A stretch of 64,000 nt of DNA from Rodentibacter haemolyticus (GTDB lineage Bacteria; Pseudomonadota; Gammaproteobacteria; Enterobacterales; Pasteurellaceae), in contig NZ_CP063056.1 in assembly GCF_015356115.1 (NCBI RefSeq), positions 2,046,001-2,110,000 on the forward strand, given 5' to 3'. Positions 37,388-46,119 of the stretch are shown here, one piece after another. Numbering within the stretch: position 1 is the stretch's first letter; every line of letters starts with the position of its first letter. The position numbers were made by a program, and so were the translations under genes. The notes beneath the pieces are model-generated. The model saw only the letters and a program-made list of their open reading frames with translations. It searched no databases and was not told the DNA's origin.

Positions 37388-40300
37388 ATGACTGATTTCG
37401 CCACACTTGCAATCAAACTCACATCTGATGGCTCCGGAAAAGTGCGGTCAGATTTACGGGGAATTCAAACCCAGGCCGGACAAACGGAAAAATCCATAGA
37501 AAGCCTTAATAAGGTGATGGATAATTTGAAAAAATTATTGGCTGTCGGATTAGGCATACAGGGGATCAGTTCGCTAATCCAAATGTCTGATACAATGAAA
37601 TCCCTTAATGCACAAGTCCGTTTCGTAACGGGTTCAGTGGAAGAATATAATGCAGTTAATAAGCAGTTATTCGATATTTCTCAGCAGACTCGAGCCAGTC
37701 TTGAAGCGACAACAACGCTTTACACCCGATCTGCTCGTGCATTAAAAGATTATGGTTATAGCCAACAACGTATTTTAACCTTTACCGAAACGCTGAATAA
37801 AGCAATGGCGGTCGGTGGTGTTGGTGCACAAGAACAAGCCAGTGCATTATTCCAATTATCACAAGCTCTTGGTTCGGGTCGATTACAGGGTGATGAGTTC
37901 AAAACCATTGCGGAAGCCGCACCTATTATTTTGGACACTGTCGCAGAATATATGGGAAAAACCCGTGCGGAAGTTAAAGAATTAGCCTCAGAAGGTAAAA
38001 TCACTTCCCAATTATTATTTGAAGCGATTACCGGGGCAAGCAAACGAATTTCAGCACAGTTTGAGAATATGCCCTTAACCTTTGGGCAAGCCATGCAACA
38101 AATGCAAAACGCCACACTAAAATTTGTTGATGATTTTGGTAATACTACCGGTGTTTTTACCGCACTTTCTGAAACCATATCACTTCTTGCGCAAAACTTT
38201 GAATATTTGGCTTTAGTGATTGGTGTTGTTACGTTAGGGCAATTGGGTAAATTTACACAGGGAATGCTTTCTTCTGCGGTTGGTACTCAACGTCAAGCCA
38301 TTGCTTTTATGCAAACCTCTCAAGCGGCAAAAAATAAAGCTTCGTCTGAGTTGGCTGCAGCTCAAGCAGATATGCGTTCTCTTGCAGCCTCGTTAAAGTT
38401 GGCACAATCCGAGCAAACAAGAAACGTTATCCGTAACCAAATGGCGGCACAATCGCAACGAATTATCGCATTAACGAATGTCGAGGCAGTGGCAATGCAG
38501 CGTTTGTCTGCAGCAAAACAAGCGGCGTCAATAGGAGGACGTGCATTAAGTGGTGCGATGGGTTTATTAGGTGGCCCTGCCGGTGTGATTACGATTGCCG
38601 CAGGTGCATTATTTTATTTTCATCAGCAAGCAAAAGAAGCTCGTGCCAATGCCCTTGATTTAGAAGCGGCAAATAATCGACTTGCCGCATCATACGAAGA
38701 TTTAACTGCAGCTGCCATTGGGCAGAAAATTGCTGAGCATACCGAACAAATAAAAAAACAACGGGAACAAGTGCGTCTTCTTAATCAAGAAGAAAAAAAT
38801 GCCCAAGGGCGATTCGATCATAACACTTGGCTTGCACCGACCGAGGAAAGATTACAAAAAATCAAAGATGATGCCAAAGTTGCGAGAGAAATACTGGAGC
38901 GTGATATTGCGCATCAAAAAGTACAGTTTGAAGCGTTATCTAAAGCGATGATAAAACAAGGGGCAAGCTATGGTGAAATCGAACAACGGATTAAAAACTA
39001 CGGTGTGAGTGCCGATGTATTGAATTCTGTTCTAAAAAATACAACGGAATACTTCAATGACAACGAGTTAGCCCTACAAGGATTGCAAGCCAAATATGAT
39101 GCCCTAGGAATAAAAGTTAATGTTGCCGATATTGATTTCAAAAAACTGAATATGACGGCTTCAGAACTCAATAACATCCTGCCGCAGTCTTCACAGAAAG
39201 TGAATGATCTAGGTGGTGTATTTTCCTCTCTTACAAGCAGCATAAGTAACGCTATTGGTAATGTTGCATTATTCAAAGCGGCTATTACAGGCTTGCCGGG
39301 CGATGTGCCTGCAATCAGTGAAAAAGTGCAAGGCTTAATCAAACAAAATGAACTTGATGTAAAAATTTTAAAAGAAAAAGATCCGAAGAAAAAAGCTGAA
39401 TACTTAGCACAGAGAAGCGTATCCCGTCATGAAGGTCTTGATGAAGCAAGTAAAAATGCGTTGTATGAAAGCGAATACAAAAAGTTTCTTGCTCAAGAAA
39501 CGCTTGGAGGAAGTAAGAGCAAAAATAGTAAAGGCAGCAAAACCGATCGATTTGGCGATATGTATAGCGAATATACCTCGCAAATTGCGCAATTAAAAGC
39601 TGAATCAGCCAGTATCGCACAATATGGAGGTGTGAGCGTTTATAAAGAATACGATCAGTTGATGGAAAAATTAAAGACCGATCGTGAAACCTTTAAAAAT
39701 ATGACGACAAGCCAAATTGAGCAGCTCAAAAAACTTGCCAAAGAAGCGGATAAGGCGAATATGGCGAAACAGGTCGCCCAGTACGAATTTAATAAGAAAG
39801 ACGAACTGGATCAAATGCAGTTTGAAATTGATTTATTAGATAAAACGACGGCGGAGCAAGATAGGTTAAATTACTATCGAAAAATCGATCAGGAAATTAA
39901 ACAGCTTTCTATCGGAATGAGTGATGAATATGTCCAAAAACTGATTGCAGAAGGGGAAGCGGCAAAGAAAAATTGGGAAGAGCTACAAAAACTCAGAGCC
40001 GAAAAACAGCAAGATCCAATTGCCGGATTGCGTGATGGATTTGATAAATTCGGGAAAGAAGCAGAAAATGTGATGGGTAATGTATCGAGTGTTACATTAA
40101 ATGCACTAAACGGAATGTCTGATGCCTTAACCAATTTTGTATTAACGGGAAAAATGGATTTCCGTAGCTTTGCTCAATCTGTTATCAAAGATATTACATC
40201 AATGATCATCAAAATGATGATATTTAACGCCATTAAAGCTGCGGGCAATGCAATGGGCTTTGATATGTCTTTTTTGGGTGGAAAAAGTGGCGGTGGCTAT

Positions 40301-40729
40301 GTTGATTTTTATCGTGGTGGTTTAGTTGGCTTTGATGAGGGTGGTTTCACAGGTTATGGTGGCAAATATCAGCCTGCCGGCATTGTACATAAGGGCGAAT
40401 ACGTCCTAACCAAGGAAGCAACAAGCCGATTGGGCATTGAATATCTTGATTACCTCAATTATCAGTCCCGTTCAAAGCCACGTGGATTTGCAGGTGGAGG
40501 TGGCGTTGGCGTACCAACCTTGCCGACAAAATCATACCAACCGCAACCACAAAGCCGAATTGCCGTTAAAGTGATTAATAATGGTGAGCCGATGGAAGCG
40601 CAAGTGAGCCAAAAACAACAAAACGGGCAAATGGAAATTACCGTTGAGTTAATGAGAAGAATTGCGCGCGAAGAATCAAATAATGCCTTGCAGCAAAATA
40701 TGCGGGCAGGTGGTATGTTCGCACGTTAA
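37388..40729 (+). CDS. Tail tape measure protein (1113 aa)
   Basis: This is the longest gene of the prophage. The N-terminal domain (FVTGSVEEYNAVNKQLFDIS, TTLYTRSARALKDYGYSQQR) is the lambda H-type tape-measure domain. Long helical stretches follow, then the FRSFAQSVIKDITSMIIKMM hydrophobic region and a G-rich C-terminus with YQPAGIVHKGEYVLTKEAT, typical of lambda tail tape measures. It sets tail length and is ejected with the DNA. Confidence 0.92.
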   Translation: MTDFATLAIKLTSDGSGKVRSDLRGIQTQAGQTEKSIESLNKVMDNLKKLLAVGLGIQGISSLIQMSDTMKSLNAQVRFVTGSVEEYNAVNKQLFDISQQTRASLEATTTLYTRSARALKDYGYSQQRILTFTETLNKAMAVGGVGAQEQASALFQLSQALGSGRLQGDEFKTIAEAAPIILDTVAEYMGKTRAEVKELASEGKITSQLLFEAITGASKRISAQFENMPLTFGQAMQQMQNATLKFVDDFGNTTGVFTALSETISLLAQNFEYLALVIGVVTLGQLGKFTQGMLSSAVGTQRQAIAFMQTSQAAKNKASSELAAAQADMRSLAASLKLAQSEQTRNVIRNQMAAQSQRIIALTNVEAVAMQRLSAAKQAASIGGRALSGAMGLLGGPAGVITIAAGALFYFHQQAKEARANALDLEAANNRLAASYEDLTAAAIGQKIAEHTEQIKKQREQVRLLNQEEKNAQGRFDHNTWLAPTEERLQKIKDDAKVAREILERDIAHQKVQFEALSKAMIKQGASYGEIEQRIKNYGVSADVLNSVLKNTTEYFNDNELALQGLQAKYDALGIKVNVADIDFKKLNMTASELNNILPQSSQKVNDLGGVFSSLTSSISNAIGNVALFKAAITGLPGDVPAISEKVQGLIKQNELDVKILKEKDPKKKAEYLAQRSVSRHEGLDEASKNALYESEYKKFLAQETLGGSKSKNSKGSKTDRFGDMYSEYTSQIAQLKAESASIAQYGGVSVYKEYDQLMEKLKTDRETFKNMTTSQIEQLKKLAKEADKANMAKQVAQYEFNKKDELDQMQFEIDLLDKTTAEQDRLNYYRKIDQEIKQLSIGMSDEYVQKLIAEGEAAKKNWEELQKLRAEKQQDPIAGLRDGFDKFGKEAENVMGNVSSVTLNALNGMSDALTNFVLTGKMDFRSFAQSVIKDITSMIIKMMIFNAIKAAGNAMGFDMSFLGGKSGGGYVDFYRGGLVGFDEGGFTGYGGKYQPAGIVHKGEYVLTKEATSRLGIEYLDYLNYQSRSKPRGFAGGGGVGVPTLPTKSYQPQPQSRIAVKVINNGEPMEAQVSQKQQNGQMEITVELMRRIAREESNNALQQNMRAGGMFAR

Positions 40730-40745
40730 TTATCAAAAAAAACGA

Positions 40746-40776
40746 CCCCGAGCGTTAGCAGCACTCGGGGTTTTTT
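40746..40776 (+). terminator. Terminator after the tape measure gene
   Basis: CCCCGAG (40746-40752) pairs with CTCGGGG (40764-40770), then TTTTTT. Confidence 0.85.
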
Positions 40777-40863
40777 ATTTACCCATTAAACAGGAATGAG
40801 TAATAAATTGTAATGAAGTATATCAAAACAAAGTTAAAAATTCATCTTTTAAAAGGATTAGAT

Positions 40864-40971
40864 ATGGAAACACAAACAACCCCTTTAATCCGTTTTGCGA
40901 TTGCTTTTGCTATTATTTGCTTAGGGTTATCGCTTCTCACACCATTTATTAACGCAATCCGTTGGTGGTAA
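40864..40971 (+). CDS. Small membrane protein (35 aa)
   Basis: AAGGA precedes the ATG: METQTTPLIRFAIAFAIICL, then GLSLLTPFINAIRWW, one hydrophobic segment. An in-frame ATG at 40813 is possible but lacks a site. Function unknown; it resembles in style the 36-aa membrane peptide at 42885. Confidence 0.5.
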   Translation: METQTTPLIRFAIAFAIICLGLSLLTPFINAIRWW

Positions 40972-41042
40972 AAATGGCCCGCTAAAGTTGGCACAACATA
41001 CACTGAAATTACTTGTGACTTTGAGGAAGAACCATAAAAACG

Positions 41043-41068
41043 ACCGCACTTTTAGGTGCGGTTTTGTT
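41043..41068. terminator. Bidirectional USS-pair terminator
   Basis: ACCGCAC (41043-41049) with GTGCGGT (41056-41062), made of two inverted uptake signals and flanked by A and T runs on both sides. It ends the HigA transcript on the left. Confidence 0.75.
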
Positions 41069-41071
41069 TTA

Positions 41072-41380
41072 TTAAATTCGGAAAATTCGGCTATGTCCTG
41101 TTGGCATTTCAACAGCAAGGCTTAATTTTCCGCCCATTGTTTCGATATAGCGTTTTAAGGTAGAAAGTTTTAGTTCATTGCCACGCTGTTCAATTTGCGC
41201 AACGGCAGGTTGGGAAATACCCAATGCGTCAGCAAGTTCTTTTTGAGAAAGCTCTAAGTCTTCACGTAAAGCGGAAAGCCCGGCTTCTAAGATAAGCTCT
41301 TCGGTTTTTTCTTTAATGCGTTGTTGTGATTCGGGAGATTGTCTTGCGATGAGTTCGTCTAGTGTGGTGTATTTTTTCAT
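41072..41380 (-). CDS. HigA-type antitoxin, XRE family (102 aa)
   Basis: From MKKYTTLDELIARQSPESQQ the protein has a dimerisation helix and an XRE domain (LELSQKELADALGISQPAVA, QIEQRGNELKLSTLKRYIET). The toxin gene lies immediately upstream with one base between them. The pair is oriented against the tail genes and should be expressed in the lysogen. Confidence 0.85.
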   Translation of the reverse strand: MKKYTTLDELIARQSPESQQRIKEKTEELILEAGLSALREDLELSQKELADALGISQPAVAQIEQRGNELKLSTLKRYIETMGGKLSLAVEMPTGHSRIFRI

Positions 41381-41381
41381 T

Positions 41382-41741
41382 TTACTTCTCCAATTCTTGT
41401 AAATAGGCGGAAAATTCATCATCTGCGATACGGAGCATTCGTTCATAAAATTTCTTATCGTTGCTTTTATCTCCGGCGCAAAGCACGATGGCTTGTCTTA
41501 GTGGATCGAATGCAAAAAATGCACGTAATGGTTTTCCTTTATGTTGAATACGTAATTCTTTCATATTGGAATATTTAGATCCTTTTATCGTATCTGCATA
41601 AGGTCTTGATAGGTGGTGACCGTATAAGCGCAGCATATTTAAAGTCGATAATACAGATTCTCTTGTACTTTCGTCCTGCTCATTTACCCAAGCGATAAAT
41701 CGATCGGTAGCAATAACCACCCATTCTTTTTCAATTGTCAT
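41382..41741 (-). CDS. HigB/Gp49-type mRNA interferase toxin (119 aa)
   Basis: The RelE/HigB (Gp49) pattern is clear: YGHHLSRPYADTIKGSKYSN, MKELRIQHKGKPLRAFFAFD and IVLCAGDKSNDKKFYERML. In this family the protein cleaves mRNA on the ribosome. It precedes the antitoxin, the usual order in higBA. It likely stabilises the prophage or excludes other phages. Confidence 0.87.
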   Translation of the reverse strand: MTIEKEWVVIATDRFIAWVNEQDESTRESVLSTLNMLRLYGHHLSRPYADTIKGSKYSNMKELRIQHKGKPLRAFFAFDPLRQAIVLCAGDKSNDKKFYERMLRIADDEFSAYLQELEK

Positions 41742-41821
41742 CTTATAATTTAATAAGTCTTAGCTTATATACAGTTTATAAGCTACGATTTATAAGTCAA
41801 GCATTATTTAAAGGAAAATCT

Positions 41822-42535
41822 ATGCCACAACTCATCAGCCAACAATTCCAACTCGATCTTGCCAAACTCGAGCAAAATGCCCTCATTGAACTCTTTGAAG
41901 TGGATTTACGATCATTGCGCGACAAAGACGGAATGAACGGGGAACTTTATCGCTTTTATGCCGGCAAAAATGAATTATCCCAACCTATCGTTTGGCAGGA
42001 AAAAAACTATGACCCCTTTGGCGTGAAAGCGGAAGGTTTTGAATTATCAGGACAAGGGCCTAGCAACCGCCCAACCCTGACCTTAGCGAATATAAACGGA
42101 ATGCTGACCGCACTTTGTGAACGGTTTGAGCAGTGTTTAGGTGGGATAGTGCGTAGACGCTTAGTCTATATGCACTATTTAGATGCCGTCAATTTTAAAG
42201 GGGGCAACAAACAAGCCGATCCTACGCAAGAAGCGATCAGCTATTTTGTGATTGAGCAATTATCCTCGCTTAAACGGGATATTGCACAATTTACCCTCGC
42301 CTTACCCAGTGAAACCGATAACGCTTTAATTGGTGCTCGAATGATTACAGCGACTTGTAGCTGGCTTTATCGTGGCGTTGAGTGCGGCTACACAGGACGA
42401 GCGGTTGCAGATGAAAAAGATCAACCTACGACAGATCCAAAGAAGGATAGATGCAGTGGGTTATTGACCGGTTGTCAACTGCGAAACAACACCCACAACT
42501 TCGGTGGGTTTGTGAGTGTGAATAAGTTGGGGTGA
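41822..42535 (+). CDS. Minor tail protein L-like (237 aa)
   Basis: MPQLISQQFQLDLAKLEQNA leads to the FDPFGVKAEGF-like YDPFGVKAEGFELSGQG and a cysteine-bearing C-terminus (CSWLYRGVECGYTG, DRCSGLLTGCQLR), the iron-sulfur-binding region of lambda gpL. It is part of the tail tip. The HigBA pair separates it from the tape measure gene. Confidence 0.88.
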   Translation: MPQLISQQFQLDLAKLEQNALIELFEVDLRSLRDKDGMNGELYRFYAGKNELSQPIVWQEKNYDPFGVKAEGFELSGQGPSNRPTLTLANINGMLTALCERFEQCLGGIVRRRLVYMHYLDAVNFKGGNKQADPTQEAISYFVIEQLSSLKRDIAQFTLALPSETDNALIGARMITATCSWLYRGVECGYTGRAVADEKDQPTTDPKKDRCSGLLTGCQLRNNTHNFGGFVSVNKLG

Positions 42536-42884
42536 GTTGAATACTTTAAAGATATAAGAGGTTGAATTAAATTCGAGTTTTTTTAAGTATTTAACTTTCT
42601 AGAGAGAATTAAAAACTGTTGCGAGAGCTCGCAACGGTGTTTTTCTTTAAACCTCTTTAAAAGAAATCAGCTTTCGATTGTGGAAACATAATTCACAAAT
42701 CGGGGGGCTGAATCCTTTCAACTCTTTACGAGATAATTTGCATTGTAATATCGTAATGCAACCGAGAAAAGAAAACCCGATTGCGACAAACAATCGGGCT
42801 TTTTTACTACCTAAAAATAATAGGGAATGTTATAAGTTAATGGAAATTATAGTTGAATTTTTACCCTTACTCAAGGAGTTAGTT
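42536..42884. other. Non-coding stretch after L with two terminators
   Basis: It holds the palindrome GTTGCGAG/CTCGCAAC (42618-42635) followed by T-rich sequence, and a terminator CCCGATTG/CAATCGGG (42776-42798) with six T. A weak in-frame extension of the next gene (from 42840) is possible. I see no other gene. Confidence 0.6.
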
Positions 42885-42995
42885 ATGCAATATGGTTTAT
42901 GGCAAATAAGTCTTGCGGTAGCGTTACCTATCTTAGTTTTTGTATCCCCTAAGTTATTAAATTCTGTGGCAAATTTAATTAAGGCACTAAAATGA
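42885..42995 (+). CDS. Small membrane protein (36 aa)
   Basis: AAGGAG precedes the ATG: MQYGLWQISLAVALPILVFV, then SPKLLNSVANLIKALK. One membrane helix with a basic end. Its stop overlaps the start of the next peptide (ATGA). Confidence 0.5.
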   Translation: MQYGLWQISLAVALPILVFVSPKLLNSVANLIKALK

Positions 42996-43102
42996 AGAAA
43001 AAAAGCAAAACTACAAGAAATATCAAGTTAGATATTAGTATTAATTTTGATGTTATTGTTTTTTGGTTGTTTATTGCGTTTTGCATACATCATTTTTTCT
43101 AA
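42992..43102 (+). CDS. Small membrane protein (36 aa)
   Basis: MKKKSKTTRNIKLDISINFD followed by a hydrophobic segment VIVFWLFIAFCIHHFF. Translationally coupled to the previous peptide by ATGA. Function unknown. Confidence 0.45.
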   Translation: MKKKSKTTRNIKLDISINFDVIVFWLFIAFCIHHFF

Positions 43103-43108
43103 AAGTGC

Positions 43109-43137
43109 TTTACTCTGCTAAAAAAGTTGAGTAGTAT
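43109..43137 (+). promoter_or_regulatory. Promoter of C4-like module 2
   Basis: TTTACT (43109-43114), 17 bases, TAGTAT (43132-43137), 6 bases before the mimic hairpin. Confidence 0.5.
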
Positions 43138-43143
43138 TTACTC

Positions 43144-43200
43144 AAGGTCTCAAAAGCCTTTTCTCTAAACGGTTATTCACCCCGTCAGTGTGATTTTTTT
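43144..43200 (+). ncRNA. Short hairpin RNA with a C4-target-mimic loop, copy 2
   Basis: AAGG-TCTCAAAAG-CCTT hairpin (43144-43160), then ACGG/CCGT (43169-43185) and seven T. CTCAAAA in the loop is complementary to TTTTGAG (43330-43336) of the C4-like RNA. Compared with the orphan at 20901 the loop is identical and one stem pair is inverted, which supports the fold. Confidence 0.5.
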
Positions 43201-43269
43201 GTATCCAAAATTTGTGATCTCTTTTCTCTTTCCCACAATTTTAAGATACAAACAACAATGTAAATCAAT

Positions 43270-43345
43270 GATCGGCGGTGCGAGGAATACAACACCGCAA
43301 GGAAATAACTCCGCTAGATTTAGAGCTAGTTTTGAGCCGCCGATC
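43270..43345 (+). ncRNA. C4-like antisense RNA element, copy 2
   Basis: The outer 9-bp stem GATCGGCGG (43270-43278) with CCGCCGATC (43337-43345) differs in most pairs from copy 1 yet pairs perfectly. The inner CC-GCAA-GG tetraloop replaces CC-TTCG-GG of copy 1. GCGAGGAATACAA and ATAACTCC are conserved. TTTTGAG just before the 3' arm can pair with TCAAAA (43374-43379) beside the ribosome-binding site of the next gene. Confidence 0.7.
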
Positions 43346-43392
43346 ACCCTAATTAACTTAGGGGAAACTCCTATCAAAAAGGAAACTCTAAA

Positions 43393-44073
43393 ATGACAAA
43401 CTTAACTATTCTTTCAAACAAAATCCGTTCTCAAGAAAGTCTTTATTCTCTTAATGATTTACATATAGCGAGTGGTGGTGATATTAAACACGCACCGTAT
43501 CGTTTTACTCGTCTTGATACTACTCAAGAACTTATTAAAGAGATTGAAAATGAGCGATCACCAGATCTGGTGATCGCACTAAAATCAGTACGTGGAGGTC
43601 GCAATCCTGAATTGCAAGGAACGTGGGCTTGCGAAGAACTCGTTCTTTCCTACGCAATGTGGATTAGCCCTAAATTCCACTTAATTGTATTGAGAGCATT
43701 TTTAGCAATGCACCGAAACGAGCCGAAACAACTCGCCCTACCCGAACCTGAAAAGAAATTCACTTTTGAATTCACAGAAAGCGACTTACAAGAGATGGCT
43801 TGGGATTGGTTCGCTCTAGTCAAATGCGTAGAATTTACAGGCTATCTGATTCCAGCATTAGATGCCATTCAATCCAAATTCGCTCCACAAGCACACAGTA
43901 TCGTGGCGGAATACGGCTCAATGCTACGCCGTCATCAATCCCTAATCCAAAAGCTAACGGCTCAATTTGAAGTCAAAACTTGGGGCGATGAAAACTGGAA
44001 CAGAGTGCTACCCACCATTCGGGATAACGATATTCTTAACCCGAGAAAACGGCTACTACGCCACAATTTCTAA
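43393..44073 (+). CDS. Antirepressor with KilA-N and P22_AR_C domains (226 aa)
   Basis: The N-terminal KilA-N domain reads LYSLNDLHIASGGDIKHAPY RFTR, then RGGRNPELQGTWACEELVLS YAMWISPKFH. The C-terminal half (FEFTESDLQEMAWDWFALVK to MLRRHQSLIQKLTAQFEVKT) is homologous to the C-terminus of the antirepressor at 21871 although the N-termini differ, so the domains have been shuffled. It is preceded by a C4-like RNA. Confidence 0.87.
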   Translation: MTNLTILSNKIRSQESLYSLNDLHIASGGDIKHAPYRFTRLDTTQELIKEIENERSPDLVIALKSVRGGRNPELQGTWACEELVLSYAMWISPKFHLIVLRAFLAMHRNEPKQLALPEPEKKFTFEFTESDLQEMAWDWFALVKCVEFTGYLIPALDAIQSKFAPQAHSIVAEYGSMLRRHQSLIQKLTAQFEVKTWGDENWNRVLPTIRDNDILNPRKRLLRHNF

Positions 44074-44140
44074 ACCTTAACCCAAACCGACCGCACTTTT
44101 CCCCGTGAAAATCGTGCGGCGGTTTGTTACACCCTAAATA

Positions 44141-44172
44141 ACCCTGAGAAATAGTTTTCTCGGGGTTTTTTA
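44141..44172 (+). terminator. Terminator before the next antirepressor gene
   Basis: ACCCT-GAGAA (44141-44150) pairs with TTCTC-GGGGT (44157-44166), then TTTTTT. A pair of uptake signals lies just upstream (44089-44119). Confidence 0.75.
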
Positions 44173-44198
44173 TTACCTGAAATTCAATAGGAGGATAT

Positions 44199-44720
44199 GT
44201 GAAAACATTAAAAGCAAATTTTTTAGGCTTGGATATTTTAGTGATTAATCATGAAAACAAGCCTTATGTTCCGATGAAACAAATTGCTGAAAATATCGGT
44301 TTAGTTTGGCACGCACAATTTGAGCGTTTACAGCGTAATGAAGTTTTATCACAAGGTATTCGTGTAATACGAATACCTTCAAATGGTGGGGAACAAGATG
44401 CGGTTTGTTTGCCACTTTACTATCTCAATGGATGGTTATTTGGGGTAAATCCTTCTCGTGTTAAACCTGAAATTAAAGCCAAGCTCATTGAATATCAAAA
44501 AGATTGCTACGAAGTGCTATGGGATTATTGGACGTTGGGCGTGGCAAAATGGGAAGATATTCGCCAACAACGTGAAGAATTGGAAGAAAATGAAAGCGTG
44601 TCTAAAAAACGCGGCAGTGAAGCTGGAAGAGCACTACAAAAGCGAAAGATGGAAAAGCACAATTATGTAGATAGTGTGCGACGATTAGAAAGAATGGAAC
44701 AACTGAATTTTGCGTTTTGA
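44199..44720 (+). CDS. P22_AR_N domain protein, short antirepressor (173 aa)
   Basis: GTG start after AGGAGGA. The P22_AR_N domain (MKQIAENIGLVWHAQFERLQ, CLPLYYLNGWLFGVNPSRVK) is a paralogue of that at 21871, but the C-terminal domain is replaced by a basic helical tail (SKKRGSEAGRALQKRKMEKH). It is the fifth antirepressor-type gene of this prophage. Confidence 0.82.
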   Translation: MKTLKANFLGLDILVINHENKPYVPMKQIAENIGLVWHAQFERLQRNEVLSQGIRVIRIPSNGGEQDAVCLPLYYLNGWLFGVNPSRVKPEIKAKLIEYQKDCYEVLWDYWTLGVAKWEDIRQQREELEENESVSKKRGSEAGRALQKRKMEKHNYVDSVRRLERMEQLNFAF

Positions 44721-44760
44721 ATTGACCGCACTTTTATGTGCGTTTTTTTACGGAGCAAAG

Positions 44761-45507
44761 ATGAACGAGATTGAACAACAGATCTTAACCTACGCCAAAT
44801 CCAAAGAACCGCACGAATGTTGCGGTTTTGTTGTTTTAAAACAAGGGGAAAGCCAACCGCACTTTTTGCCTTGTGAGAATATAGCGGGCAATCCGGTAAA
44901 CCATTTTGAAATCTCACCGGATGATTATCTAAAAGCGGAAGACTTGGGTGAAGTTTTGGCGCTGGTGCACTCGCACCCGAATGGCAAACCGGTGTTATCT
45001 CAAGCGGATTTACAAACGCAGTTATATTGCCAGTTGGATTTTTGGCTGGTGTGTGATGAACAAATTCACCTTTTCCCGAAAATCCCGCTGCTTATCGGGC
45101 GTGAATTTCATCACGGCAAAATGGATTGCTACACACTCTACCGTGATTTCTATCGCCTCGCGGGCTATGAAATGGCGCATTACGAACGTGATGATTATTG
45201 GTGGGAAGATGGCTTTAACCTCTATCTTGACAACATCGAAAAAGAGGGATTTGAGCGAATAACCGATCCGCAAGAGCTACAAATCGGCGATGTAGTTTTA
45301 ATTCAGGTTGGGGCAGATGTGCCGAACCACGCGGCGATTTATGTAGGCGATCAAATGGTGTTACACCACGCACCTAAACGTTTATCAAAACGTGATCTTT
45401 ATGACGGTTACTGGCTTAAACACACCCATAGTATTTGGAGATTTAAACAATGGTCAAGGTTAAATTTTACGGTGCCCTTAAACAGTTTGGCACTGAGTTT
45501 GAATTAG
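44761..45507 (+). CDS. Tail tip protein K-like: JAMM and NlpC/P60 domains (248 aa)
   Basis: The N-terminal JAB/JAMM protease motif is ALVHSHPNGKPVLSQADLQT; the C-terminal NlpC/P60 domain has the catalytic DCYTLYRDFYRLAGY and PNHAAIYVGDQMVLHHAP. It probably cuts peptidoglycan during entry and takes part in tip assembly. It overlaps the I-like gene by 58 bases. Confidence 0.9.
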   Translation: MNEIEQQILTYAKSKEPHECCGFVVLKQGESQPHFLPCENIAGNPVNHFEISPDDYLKAEDLGEVLALVHSHPNGKPVLSQADLQTQLYCQLDFWLVCDEQIHLFPKIPLLIGREFHHGKMDCYTLYRDFYRLAGYEMAHYERDDYWWEDGFNLYLDNIEKEGFERITDPQELQIGDVVLIQVGADVPNHAAIYVGDQMVLHHAPKRLSKRDLYDGYWLKHTHSIWRFKQWSRLNFTVPLNSLALSLN

Positions 45508-46115
45508 AGGCGGAAAATACCGCTGAAATTATTCGTGCGCTGATAACCCAAATCCCCAACCTACGCCATTTTTTACAACGAGGCTTATTTAAAGTGAGGA
45601 TTGGGAAAGATTATCTTGATAGCCGCTATGTGGAAAAAGGGATGTTCTATCGGTTAAAGGACAACATAACGGTGCATTTTACCCCGGTGCTGAAAGGGGC
45701 GAAGAAAGCGGGGTTATTTAACGTTGTTGTCGGTGCAGTTTTAATCGCAGCTTCTTGGTATGCCGGTGGTGCAGCGGGTTGGGCTTATTTAGGAGCGAGT
45801 GGATACGGAATGGCAACAATGGCATTTATGGCTGGTGCTTCAATGATTTTGAGCGGTGTGTCACAAATGCTAACAAAAATGCCTGGTTTTGATAGCGGAA
45901 GGGGAGATGATAAAGAAAAAAAACAATCTACCTCATTTTCTAACTTGGGAAATTTAGTCGCACAAGGTCGCCCGGTGCCGTTGGCTTATGGGTTAATTCG
46001 TACCGGGTCTCTGATAATTTCGCAGGGGGTTGAAACAGTTGATGTAGATGTGAATGAGTCAAAAGATGACAGTGAGAATAATCGCCGTCCGGTAGGTGCT
46101 TTTGTAAGGAGATAA
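45450..46115 (+). CDS. Tail tip assembly protein I-like (221 aa)
   Basis: MVKVKFYGALKQFGTEFELE with a ubiquitin-like N-terminal domain (RHFLQRGLFKVRIGKDY), a hydrophobic glycine/alanine-rich middle (NVVVGAVLIAASWYAGGAAG) and the LGNLVAQGRPVPLAYGLIRT end, as in lambda gpI. It lies between K and J, as expected. Confidence 0.87.
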   Translation: MVKVKFYGALKQFGTEFELEAENTAEIIRALITQIPNLRHFLQRGLFKVRIGKDYLDSRYVEKGMFYRLKDNITVHFTPVLKGAKKAGLFNVVVGAVLIAASWYAGGAAGWAYLGASGYGMATMAFMAGASMILSGVSQMLTKMPGFDSGRGDDKEKKQSTSFSNLGNLVAQGRPVPLAYGLIRTGSLIISQGVETVDVDVNESKDDSENNRRPVGAFVRR

Positions 46116-46119
46116 ATTT

